Assembly: GCF_000380505.1 (NCBI RefSeq)
Contig: NZ_AQYH01000010.1
Coordinates: 610,903-674,902 of the forward strand
Reading direction: 5' to 3'
Length of the DNA: 64,000 nt
From: Kaistia granuli DSM 23481
GTDB taxonomy: Bacteria; Pseudomonadota; Alphaproteobacteria; Rhizobiales; Kaistiaceae
A program made the position numbers and the translations under genes. This document shows, one piece after another, positions 33,674 through 41,417 of the stretch (its first letter is position 1; every line of letters starts with the position of its first letter). The notes beneath the pieces are model-generated. The model was not told the DNA's origin. It did no database searches and saw only the letters and a program-made list of their open reading frames with translations.

Positions 33674-34357
33674 ATGACGGCTGCGTTGTCGGAGCTGGTG
33701 CAATCCGCGGCGCCGCGGTTTCGCACGGCGACCGAATTCGTCGAGGCAACGCTCCGCGAGGCCATCCTTTCCGGGGCGATCGCACCGGGAACGCCGTTGC
33801 GGCAGGAGGAGCTGGCGGCGACCTTCAAGGTGAGCCGGATGCCGATTCGTGAGGCTTTGCGCCAACTTGAGGCGCAGGCCCTCGTCGATTTCGAGCCGCA
33901 CCGCGGCGCTGTCGTCGTCCAGATCACGCTGCTGGATGCCATGGACAACTACGCCATCCGCGCGGCGCTGGAGCCGCAGGCACTCCGCCATTCGATCCCG
34001 CATCTGAGCGAGACGGATTTCGACCTTGCCGAGGAGTTGCTGGCCGAGATCGACCAGGAGACCGACCCCGGCCGCATGGGTGAACTGAACCGGCGCTTCC
34101 ATATGACGCTCTACGCACAGGCCGGCTTGCCGCGCCTGATTGCGCTGACAGAACAACATCTTGCGACGGCCGACCGACATCTGCGCTTCCATCTCGCGGC
34201 CGTCGGCGACATGGGCCAGGACGAGCATCGGGAGCTGCTGTCGGCCTGCCGGGACCGCGACGTGGAACGCGCCGTGGCGACGCTTTCGCGCCATCACAAC
34301 CGCGCCCGCGAGGCGATGAGCGCCTATTTTGCCTCGCGCGACGGCGGCAAAGCCTGA
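33674..34357 (+). CDS. GntR-family transcriptional regulator with FCD domain
   Basis: The 227-residue protein starts at 33674 behind GGAGGAATC. Residues about 15-75 form the winged helix (VEATLREAILSGAIAPGTPL, EELAATFKVSRMPIREALRQ). The C-terminal all-helical FCD domain has the metal and ligand positions in MDNYAIRAALEP, LNRRFHMTLY and EHRELLSACRDRD. FadR-type regulators of this kind respond to organic acids. It is divergent from the BenE-type transporter, which makes that gene the likely target. Confidence 0.92.
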   Translation: MTAALSELVQSAAPRFRTATEFVEATLREAILSGAIAPGTPLRQEELAATFKVSRMPIREALRQLEAQALVDFEPHRGAVVVQITLLDAMDNYAIRAALEPQALRHSIPHLSETDFDLAEELLAEIDQETDPGRMGELNRRFHMTLYAQAGLPRLIALTEQHLATADRHLRFHLAAVGDMGQDEHRELLSACRDRDVERAVATLSRHHNRAREAMSAYFASRDGGKA

Positions 34358-34535
34358 GCGGCGACGCTTGCGCGAGCCGTCGGCGCGGCCCTATAGAACG
34401 CGAGGCCGAGGCGGGCGGCGGTGCGTGGCCCGTGTCCGGAGCGCCAGATCGGCCGGGTTTCCGTTAGCCTGGCGTCACCCCTCTGTTACCCAGGATGCTG
34501 CCGATGACCGCGACGCCCTACCGCCCGGCCCGATC

Positions 34536-35561
34536 TTGAGCGAGATCGGGATCGATCCCGCCGCCGACGACGCCTCGGCGCTTGCCGGCATGGGCTGGTC
34601 GGATTTCTTCGCCGAGCAGGTCGAGCCCGACGAAGCGGCTCTCGAGCGTATGCGGATCGCCACGGTGCACCGGGCGCGGATGAGCGCCGTCTCGGTTGAT
34701 GGACCCGTCCGGCTGACGCTGCCGGTCCACACCAACACCGGCGACTACGCCGTCGGCGACTGGGTGCTCGTCGAGCCGGAGACGCATCTGCTGCGCCGCC
34801 GGCTGGAGCGGCGGACGCTGCTGTCTCGCCGCGTCGAAGGCGGCACGCAGCCGCAGCTGACCGCCGCCAATGTCGACACGCTGTTCATCGTCACCTCCTG
34901 CAATGCCGATTTCAACGTCGCCCGACTCGAGCGCTATCTGGCGCTCGCCAACCAGGCCGGCACGCATCCGGTGATCCTGCTCACCAAGGCCGATACGGTC
35001 GCGGATGCCGAAAGCTATGCGACGCAGGTGGCGACGCTGCAGCGCGGGCTCGATTGCGTCACGCTGGACGGGCGCAGTGGCGAGGCCGCGTCAGAGCTCG
35101 CGCCCTGGTGCGGGGCAGGGCGGACGGTGGCGCTGATCGGCTCCTCCGGCGTCGGCAAGTCGACGCTCTTGAACACGCTGGCCGGTCCCGATCAGGACGC
35201 ACCGCAACAGACCGGCGGCATCCGCGAGAGCGACGCCAAGGGCCGCCACACCACGACCTCGCGCTCGCTGCACCGGATCGCCGGCGGCGGCTGGGTGATC
35301 GATACGCCCGGCATGCGGACGCTGCATGTCAGCGACGCGGCCGAAGGCATCGACCAGCTGTTCGCCGAGATCACCGAACTGGCGCCGAACTGCCGTTTTC
35401 GCGATTGCACGCATGAGCACGAGCCGGGCTGCGCCGTGCAGGCGGCGGTCAAGGCCGGCACGCTCGATCCCGACCGCCTCGATCGCTGGCGCAAGCTGCA
35501 GGACGAGAACCGCGCCAAGACGCCGGTGCTGAAGGGCCCGAAGGGCAACAAGCGCCGCTGA
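34536..35561 (+). CDS. rsgA: Ribosome small-subunit-dependent GTPase A
   Basis: The product is a circularly permuted GTPase that helps mature the 30S subunit. An OB-like N-terminal domain is followed by LLTKAD (G4), GSSGVGKSTLLNTLAG (G1, near residue 202 of this start), HTTTSR, and DTPGMR (G3). The C-terminal zinc motif is CRFRDCTHEHEPGC. The start is uncertain: the TTG at 34536 is in frame, whereas the ATG at 34504, which has the better ribosome binding site, opens an 11-codon frame whose TGA overlaps the TTG. Another in-frame ATG is at 34590. The Lys-rich tail PVLKGPKGNKRR is repeated in a relic 500 bp downstream. Confidence 0.88.
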   Translation: MSEIGIDPAADDASALAGMGWSDFFAEQVEPDEAALERMRIATVHRARMSAVSVDGPVRLTLPVHTNTGDYAVGDWVLVEPETHLLRRRLERRTLLSRRVEGGTQPQLTAANVDTLFIVTSCNADFNVARLERYLALANQAGTHPVILLTKADTVADAESYATQVATLQRGLDCVTLDGRSGEAASELAPWCGAGRTVALIGSSGVGKSTLLNTLAGPDQDAPQQTGGIRESDAKGRHTTTSRSLHRIAGGGWVIDTPGMRTLHVSDAAEGIDQLFAEITELAPNCRFRDCTHEHEPGCAVQAAVKAGTLDPDRLDRWRKLQDENRAKTPVLKGPKGNKRR

Positions 35562-35579
35562 AGGGGCGAACCGAGCGCG

Positions 35580-35921
35580 TCAGTGGAACGGGCGCACTTC
35601 GACGGGGGCCCGGCAGGCGATCGCGGCCTTGCGGCCCCAGGCCAGCGCCTCGTCCAGGTTCGCGGCTTCCAAGACCCAGAAGCCGCCTATGTGCTCCTTG
35701 GCTTCCGTGTAGGGTCCGTCGGTGACGACGATCTCGCCATTGGCCTTGGCCCGCAGCGACTTCGCACTCGCCACCGGCTTCAGGCCGCCCACGAAGATCG
35801 TGGCGCCCGCCGCCTGCATCTCGGCGTTGAGCGCATCGATATCGCGGTCCATGGCCGCGTCTTCGGCGACGAAAGGGTCGTAGTCGTCGGGATGGTGAAT
35901 GGCGACCAGATACTGCGTCAT
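35580..35921 (-). CDS. YciI-like (YCII/DGPF domain) protein
   Basis: The 113-residue protein begins MTQYLVAIHHPDDYD at 35921 behind a near-perfect ribosome binding site (GGAGGAACC). It has the VTDGPYTEAKEHIGGFWVLE core of the YCII/DGPF family, small dimeric alpha/beta proteins often linked to ECF sigma factors or of unknown enzymatic role. No sigma factor is nearby. It is convergent with rsgA and separates that gene from a remnant of a second rsgA end. Confidence 0.9.
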   Translation of the reverse strand: MTQYLVAIHHPDDYDPFVAEDAAMDRDIDALNAEMQAAGATIFVGGLKPVASAKSLRAKANGEIVVTDGPYTEAKEHIGGFWVLEAANLDEALAWGRKAAIACRAPVEVRPFH

Positions 35922-36045
35922 GGTTCCTCCTGAGCGAGTTCGCGCGCCTCGGCTAATTGGTCTCTCGTTCCCCTGCCGAACGAGCGGCCCGGAATTCGAC
36001 AACCGCCGAGGGATTCTTCGATGCGGTCTGGGCGCTGAGTTAATC

Positions 36046-36148
36046 CTCGGACCCGATCACCAAGACCGCTGGCTGGCGCAAGGCGGAGCACGAGAACCGC
36101 GCCAAGACACCGGTGCTGAAGGGGCCAAAGGGCAACAAGCGCCGGTGA
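36046..36148 (+). pseudogene. Relic of a duplicated rsgA 3' end
   Basis: The frame ending at 36146-36148 encodes WRKAEHENRAKTPVLKGPKG followed by NKRR and stop. The intact rsgA C-terminus reads WRKLQDENRAKTPVLKGPKG then NKRR, so 21 of 24 residues are identical. Upstream similarity fades at about 36046, where only the start of a DP-like segment matches. No GTPase domain is present. It is therefore a truncated, slightly diverged copy of the rsgA end, placed at the edge of a lower-GC segment with a defence-like ATPase. It may mark a past insertion or recombination. Confidence 0.75.
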
Positions 36149-36162
36149 CGGGCCTCTCCGCC

Positions 36163-37779
36163 TTAATGGGCCGTTATAGTGGGCAGAATCCTGCTCAGCG
36201 CGGACTTCAACTTGTCTAGCTTGGGGTCGCGCATTGTGCGGGTCACCCAGCTTTCGAACGCCACTTTAGAGTTACCCTTAAGGTGCTTCGCCGCCAGCGC
36301 GAGAAGGGCCTTGTTGTCGAAATTGGCCAGCAAGGTCGGCAGGTCTCGCCTTCCGATGGCATCATCAATCCGGTCGCGCGCCTCCTTGGCAACTGCTGCG
36401 ACGTCCAGCGCTTCGGTACGTTCAGCATAAATTGCCGCAAGATCTGCGGGTGATTTCACATCCTTGAAGTCGATCTTCTTCAACGTGCGATCGATCCGTC
36501 TGCGGCAGTAGCGCAGCACAACCTCATCAATTGAGCCGGGTCTGGAGACCTCCATGAGGACTTCATCCAAAAGCGCTCCGAGTTTAGCTTCAATTTCAGT
36601 GTTTTGAAACTTCTCTTCTTCCAGGATGGCGGTAGCGACTTCCGGATGCAGGAGTAGGTTCTCTATCTCCGAGACGGGGAGTGTGCCGACCCCGAATTCG
36701 GCAAGAAGTCTCTTGTCCTCATCACTGTAGTCATCGGCGTCAACAAGACCTGCACATGTTACGCGAGTGAGGCTCGCGTTCCTCCGCATGGTAGCAACTG
36801 CGTGAATGACATTTTCGCAGGGGCCTCGCGGTAGCACCGTCCAGTCGGGATAACAGGCTCGGTAGATTGCGAGATCGAGGCTGGCACCGGTGCCTTCAAC
36901 GAACAAAATTGGTTTGCGGCTGCCGAGGATTAGCGTTGCGACTTCTTCGCTGAAGCCGCTGTCTTCGGGAACCTGTTCGATCTCCCACAAGCCAGGCGCC
37001 CGATAACTACGGATGACGAACTTCTGGCTGGGCCGCGAGGCGGCAAATTCGAGGTCGTGGGTAATCACAAGAAAGGCGCAATCAGGACGTGCCGCTTCCG
37101 CCTCGTCCCAAAGTTTGCCCAGAATTGCGCGGTGGACATGGAGTTCCGGTTCGTCGAAAATCAAGGTTGAATCTGGTTCAGCGACCAGAACTTGGCCGAG
37201 CATGTAAAAGACCGCTCGCTCTCCATCGCTCATTTCGGCCGCGCTGTAGGACGACTGCCCAGCTGCCGCTATCTTGATGTCGTCTCCCGTGATCTCAAGG
37301 CTGCGATGAGGGAGAATTCTTTCCCAGATGGCTGTCAGCTTCTGAAAGCGCGTCAGTTTCGGCTTTTCGAGCGTGCCTGCATGTATGGAGTTGTGAGTCT
37401 GTAATGCTACGTTAGATTGTTCAGCAAATAGCGATTGCACAAGAAAATCATAGTCATTTAGAAGATTAGTCTCAGCGCTGTTTCCCCATCTTCTGCTGTT
37501 TCTATAGCCCATTCCTTCTTCACGTTCCACGTCTGCGTAGCCAAAACGCAATCCATTCTGTGCCTTCACCTGGCTGATTTTCGCAACGGTCGGATTGAGG
37601 CGCAAAGAACGATGAGCGGAAATGCGGTGGGCATTCATGCCCAATTCTTTTTCAGCGCGTGCTGCTAGGCGCGTTTTGCCGCTACCATTCGCTCCGACGA
37701 AGAAAGTGGAAGAGCCAGGCACCAGCTCGATCTCAACGGGCTTAAGCGACAAATCTGGAACGCTGAAGATAAAGGACAT
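36163..37779 (-). CDS. Fused ABC-type ATPase/TOPRIM-like (DUF4435) protein, OLD/PARIS-like defence candidate
   Basis: The 538-residue protein has an SMC/ABC-like ATPase: Walker A GANGSGKT (29-36), signature MSDGERAV (183-190), Walker B LIFDEPELHVH (206-216) and His241. A TOPRIM-like nuclease module follows: ILFVEGTG with Glu295, GLVDADDYSDED with Asp347/349, and SEIENLLLHP (370-379). This order is that of OLD-type ATP-dependent nucleases. The second module looks like DUF4435, as in AriB of the PARIS anti-phage system, whose two parts can be fused. Codon use and base composition are more AT-rich than in neighbouring genes, which suggests transfer. A 10-bp inverted repeat overlaps the start codon. 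Confidence 0.8.
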   Translation of the reverse strand: MSFIFSVPDLSLKPVEIELVPGSSTFFVGANGSGKTRLAARAEKELGMNAHRISAHRSLRLNPTVAKISQVKAQNGLRFGYADVEREEGMGYRNSRRWGNSAETNLLNDYDFLVQSLFAEQSNVALQTHNSIHAGTLEKPKLTRFQKLTAIWERILPHRSLEITGDDIKIAAAGQSSYSAAEMSDGERAVFYMLGQVLVAEPDSTLIFDEPELHVHRAILGKLWDEAEAARPDCAFLVITHDLEFAASRPSQKFVIRSYRAPGLWEIEQVPEDSGFSEEVATLILGSRKPILFVEGTGASLDLAIYRACYPDWTVLPRGPCENVIHAVATMRRNASLTRVTCAGLVDADDYSDEDKRLLAEFGVGTLPVSEIENLLLHPEVATAILEEEKFQNTEIEAKLGALLDEVLMEVSRPGSIDEVVLRYCRRRIDRTLKKIDFKDVKSPADLAAIYAERTEALDVAAVAKEARDRIDDAIGRRDLPTLLANFDNKALLALAAKHLKGNSKVAFESWVTRTMRDPKLDKLKSALSRILPTITAH

Positions 37780-37808
37780 TCGTGATCACCCCGGTTGGTC
37801 ACGAATGT
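37776..37808 (-). promoter_or_regulatory. Inverted repeat spanning start codon of the ATPase/TOPRIM gene
   Basis: ACATTCGTGA (37776-37785) and TCACGAATGT (37799-37808) are perfect 10-bp arms with a 13-nt spacer. In the transcript the ATG lies inside the 3' arm and the G-rich ribosome binding site (GGGGTGA) lies in the loop. It could be an operator for autoregulation or an RNA hairpin that limits translation. Function is inferred. Confidence 0.6.
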
Positions 37809-38084
37809 CTAGCTAGATTGTTGGTGCACGCCAAGGTAGAATGATGGGTGTCGAAATGCTACGGGAGTAGAAGAAATATAGATTTTCGGCACACCTCATG
37901 CTCACATCGGAATAACGACATTTGTGAAGTGAAGCGCGTTGCTCCAGGGCGGGCTGACGGCTCATTGGCCGCTCATTTTAGCGGCGAGTAGCCGTTCAGA
38001 CCCGTGCCTCAAGCAACCATCAAAAGTCGCGGGGCACTGTAGCCGAGACAATTGGGTGCTACTTCAGATCTCTCCAGCGCTACT
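37809..38084. other. Gene-free lower-GC stretch with a 46-nt imperfect hairpin
   Basis: No gene is supported here. A compact hairpin is at 37954-37999: the outer arms CTGACGGCT (37954-37962) and AGCCGTTCAG (37990-37999) pair with one bulged base, and the inner arms GCCGCT (37968-37973) and AGCGGC (37980-37985) enclose the loop CATTTT. The rest looks like the flank of the island around the ATPase/TOPRIM gene. I see no T-run, so it is not a classic terminator. Confidence 0.4.
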
Positions 38085-38564
38085 TCACCCCCTTCTTGCC
38101 GCCTCGATTGCGGCGACGTCGATCTTCTTCATGTCCATCATCGCCTCGAAGGCGCGCCTGGCTTCCTCGCCGCCGGCCGCCATCGCCTCGGTCAGCACGC
38201 GTGGCGTGATCTGCCAGGACACGCCCCATTTGTCCTTGCACCAGCCGCACGCACTCTCCTGGCCACCATTGCCGACAATGGCGTTCCAGTAGCGATCGGT
38301 CTCTTCCTGGTCGTTGGTGGCGATCTGGAACGAGAAGGCTTCGCTCTGCCGGAACGCCGGTCCGCCATTGAGGCCGATGCAGGGGATGCCGGCGACGGTG
38401 AAATCAACCACCAGGACGTCGCCGGCTTTGCCGGATGGGAAGTCGCTGGGGGCGCGATGGATGGCGCCCACCGAACTGTCTGGAAATGTCTCGGCGTAGA
38501 AGCGGGCCGCCGCCTCGGCGTCCTTCTCGTACCAGACGCAGATCGTGTTCTTGGCAATCGCCAT
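38085..38564 (-). CDS. VOC-family (PhnB/3-demethylubiquinone methyltransferase-like fold) protein
   Basis: The 159-residue protein starts at 38564 (MAIAKNTICVWYEKDAEAAA) behind AAGGA. It has FYAETFPDSSVGAIHRAP, the GIPCIGLNGGPAF strand with FRQSEAFSFQIATND following, and WGVSWQITPRVL. These are typical of the PhnB-like glyoxalase/VOC fold that older databases call 3-demethylubiquinone-9 3-methyltransferase. No true methyltransferase site exists. The enzymatic role is unknown. Confidence 0.88.
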   Translation of the reverse strand: MAIAKNTICVWYEKDAEAAARFYAETFPDSSVGAIHRAPSDFPSGKAGDVLVVDFTVAGIPCIGLNGGPAFRQSEAFSFQIATNDQEETDRYWNAIVGNGGQESACGWCKDKWGVSWQITPRVLTEAMAAGGEEARRAFEAMMDMKKIDVAAIEAARRG

Positions 38565-38899
38565 CGCGTGTCCTTTCGCGGCCGGGGCCGAATTGCGAAA
38601 TGCTTTCCCGTCCTGCGGGCAGGGGCCTCGTGAAATCTTGGAATGCATGGGCCCGATGCGTGGTTCCGACGGCGGCGTCTGAACTTGCGCACGGGTCGTG
38701 GCGGCGAGGCCGACTGTAACCAAATCGTGCGCTGGCGTGACAGCGAAAGAATTGAGGCTTGTACCGGTCTTCTGTATTTTGGCGTCGCCGTGTCGAGCCT
38801 CTCTCCGAATAGCCAATAACAATTCGTCTGTATTCCATATTGCTTTTCATCCGGCAGTTCATGCCAAGCAAGATCTGCGGATTTTTGTGGAGATGCGCC
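38565..38899. other. Intergenic region between VOC and arylsulfatase genes
   Basis: About 335 bases with no gene I can support. They must hold divergent promoters for the VOC-family gene and the arylsulfatase gene. The last 150 bases are moderately AT-rich, and GGAG lies just before the sulfatase ATG. I could not assign -35/-10 elements with confidence. Confidence 0.3.
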
Positions 38900-41353
38900 A
38901 TGATTTCAAGGCGATTTCTGTCTTTCCTGATGCTTTCTTCCGGCTTCTGCATCCTGAGCGCGCAGGCGCAGACGATCACCGGCACGCCGGGATCGCCGAG
39001 CGCGACGCAGACGATCGACGGCCACACGATCCCGCCGCCGCCACTGCCCTTCGGCGGGGTGATCAATCTCGACGCCGCCAACTCGAAGCCGTTCTGGCCG
39101 CCGCGGGTGGTGCCGCCGGCCGGCGCGCCCAACATTCTGCTGATCATGACGGATGATGCCGGCTATGGCGTTTCCGGCACGTTCGGCGGCGTCATTCCGA
39201 CGCCGGCGCTCGATAGGGTAGCCCAGGCGGGGCTGCGCTACACGCAGTTTCATTCGACCGCGCTCTGCTCGCCGACGCGGGCGGCGCTGATCACCGGCCG
39301 CAACCACCACTCGGTCGGCTTCGGCGTCATCACCGAGCAGTCGACTGGCTTCCCGGGCTATGATTCCGTCATCGGCCCGGAGAACGCGACGATCGGCGAG
39401 ATCCTGAAGGAGAACGGCTACAAGACCTCGTGGTTCGGCAAGGAGCACAACACGCCGAGCTTCCAGTACAGCCTCTCCGGTCCGTTCGACCAATGGCCGG
39501 TCGGCATGGGCTTTGACTATTTCTATGGCTTCATGGGCGGCGAGACCAACCAGTGGACGCCCTATCTGTTCCAGAACACGACCCAGGTGTTCCCTTGGAT
39601 CGGCCGTCCCGGCTACAATCTGACGACCGATCTCGCCGACAACGCGATCGACTATTTGAGGCAGACCAGCGCCTCGGCGCCGGACCAACCGTTCTTCCTC
39701 TATTTCGTTCCCGGCGGCACGCATGCGCCGCACCAGCCGACGCCCGAATGGATCGCCAAGTTCAAGGGCAAGTTCGACATGGGCTGGAACGCCATGCGCG
39801 ACGAGATCTTTGCCAACCAGAAGCGGCTTGGCGTCATTCCGGAGAACACCGCCCTGACGCCCTGGCCGGACAGCCTGCCGAAATGGGATACGCTTTCCGC
39901 CGACGACAAGAAGATGTTCGCTCGCCAGGCCGAGGTCTACGCCGCCTATGTCGCCTATACCGATCATGAGATCGGCCGGGTGATCCAGGAAATCGAGGAC
40001 CAGGGCAAGCTGGACAATACCCTGATCATCTATATCGAGGGTGACAATGGCACGAGCGCGGAGGGCTCGACGCTCGGCACGCCGTTCGATCTCGCCGCGA
40101 TCCAGGGCATCGACGTTCCGGTCCAGGACCAGCTGAAGTTCTACGATGTCTGGGGCTCCGACCAGACGACGCCGCATATGTCGGTCGCCTGGTCCTGGGC
40201 CTTCGACACGCCGTTCAAATGGACCAAGCAGATCGCCTCGCATTTCGGCGGCACGCGGCAGGGCATGGCGATGGCATGGCCGGCGCGCATCCGCGACGCC
40301 GGCGGCATCCGGACCCAGTTCCACCACATGATCGACATCGTGCCGACGATCCTGGAGGCGACGGGAGTCCAGGCGCCTGTCACCGTCAACGGCATCGCGC
40401 AGCGCCCGATCGAGGGCGTAAGCATGAGCTACAGCTGGGACAAGTCGAGCCAGGGCGTGCCGTCGGCCCGCACCACCCAGTATTTCGAGATGTTCGGCGA
40501 CCGCGCGATCTATCACGACGGCTGGATCGCCTCGACGAAACCGCCGCAGCCGCCCTGGCTGCTCGGGCTCGCCAAGATGCCGGACGTGATCGATGGCTAT
40601 GACTGGGAGCTCTACAATATCATGGAGGACTATTCGCAGAACAACGACGTCGCCGCGCAAAACCCCGAGAAGCTGCAGGAGCTGAAGGACCTGTTCCTGG
40701 TCGAGGCATCGAAATACAACGTGTTTCCGCTCGACAATTCGATCGTGCAGCGTCTTCTGGCGCCACGTCCGAGCGCCACGGCCGGGCGGAACAGCTTCTC
40801 CTATGCCGGGCGCGTTTCCGGCATTCCGCCCAGCGCCGCGCCGGATCTCCTGACCAAGTCCTATACCATCACGGCCGAGGTCGAGATCCCGCAGGGCGGG
40901 GCGGAGGGCATGCTGGCGACGATGGGCGGCCGGTTCGGCGGCTATGGGCTCTATCTGGTCCAGGGCAAGCCGGTCTTCCTCTATAACCTGCTGGCGCTCC
41001 AGCGCTTCCGCTGGGCCGGCAACGATGCGTTGACGCCGGGCAAGCACACCATCGTGTTCGACTTCACCTATGACGGGCCGGGCGCGGGCAAGGGCGGCAC
41101 GGGCGTGCTCAAGGTCGACGAGCAGGAGGTTGCCCGCCAGACGGTTCCGCACACCACACCGTTCCTGATGACGATCGACGAGACCTTCGACGTCGGCGTC
41201 GATACGCGCAGCGGGGTCGAGGACAGCGACTACCAGCTGCCCTTCGCCTTCACCGGCAAGCTGGATGGGATCACCTTCAAGCTCGGCCCGACCCAGCTCG
41301 GCGCTGCCGAGCAGGCAGCGGCGCGGACCAAGCTGGCACGGGCGAGCGACTAG
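38900..41353 (+). CDS. Exported arylsulfatase (formylglycine-dependent, S1 family)
   Basis: The 817-residue protein has a signal peptide (MISRRFLSFLMLSSGFCILSAQAQ region). The metal site ILLIMTDDAGYG (Asp85/86) follows, then the sulfatase signature CSPTRAALITGRN with Cys123 as the residue oxidised to formylglycine, GKEHNTPSF, and EGDNGTSAEG. The extra-long C-terminus (about 640-800) forms a beta-rich domain with KHTIVFDFTYDGPG. It would hydrolyse a sulfate ester in the periplasm. The ATG at 38900 has GGAG upstream; a longer reading from 38840 would hide the signal peptide. No formylglycine-generating enzyme gene is in the window. Confidence 0.92.
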   Translation: MISRRFLSFLMLSSGFCILSAQAQTITGTPGSPSATQTIDGHTIPPPPLPFGGVINLDAANSKPFWPPRVVPPAGAPNILLIMTDDAGYGVSGTFGGVIPTPALDRVAQAGLRYTQFHSTALCSPTRAALITGRNHHSVGFGVITEQSTGFPGYDSVIGPENATIGEILKENGYKTSWFGKEHNTPSFQYSLSGPFDQWPVGMGFDYFYGFMGGETNQWTPYLFQNTTQVFPWIGRPGYNLTTDLADNAIDYLRQTSASAPDQPFFLYFVPGGTHAPHQPTPEWIAKFKGKFDMGWNAMRDEIFANQKRLGVIPENTALTPWPDSLPKWDTLSADDKKMFARQAEVYAAYVAYTDHEIGRVIQEIEDQGKLDNTLIIYIEGDNGTSAEGSTLGTPFDLAAIQGIDVPVQDQLKFYDVWGSDQTTPHMSVAWSWAFDTPFKWTKQIASHFGGTRQGMAMAWPARIRDAGGIRTQFHHMIDIVPTILEATGVQAPVTVNGIAQRPIEGVSMSYSWDKSSQGVPSARTTQYFEMFGDRAIYHDGWIASTKPPQPPWLLGLAKMPDVIDGYDWELYNIMEDYSQNNDVAAQNPEKLQELKDLFLVEASKYNVFPLDNSIVQRLLAPRPSATAGRNSFSYAGRVSGIPPSAAPDLLTKSYTITAEVEIPQGGAEGMLATMGGRFGGYGLYLVQGKPVFLYNLLALQRFRWAGNDALTPGKHTIVFDFTYDGPGAGKGGTGVLKVDEQEVARQTVPHTTPFLMTIDETFDVGVDTRSGVEDSDYQLPFAFTGKLDGITFKLGPTQLGAAEQAAARTKLARASD

Positions 41354-41386
41354 GTCGGTTCGCGGTCGCCCTTGGAAGACGGGCAG

Positions 41387-41416
41387 GGCGGCGCGTTCCG
41401 GGAGAGGTGCGCCGCC
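41387..41416. terminator. Possible bidirectional stem-loop
   Basis: GGCGGCGC (41387-41394) and GCGCCGCC (41409-41416) form a perfect 8-bp stem with a 14-nt loop between the convergent arylsulfatase and exchanger genes. There is no T-run, so termination is only inferred from position. Confidence 0.4.
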
Positions 41417-41417
41417 T

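Noticed and set aside
38906..41152. A 748-codon open frame opposite the arylsulfatase gene
   Set aside because: Antisense shadow of a well-supported gene with complete sulfatase motifs; no domain or ribosome binding site.
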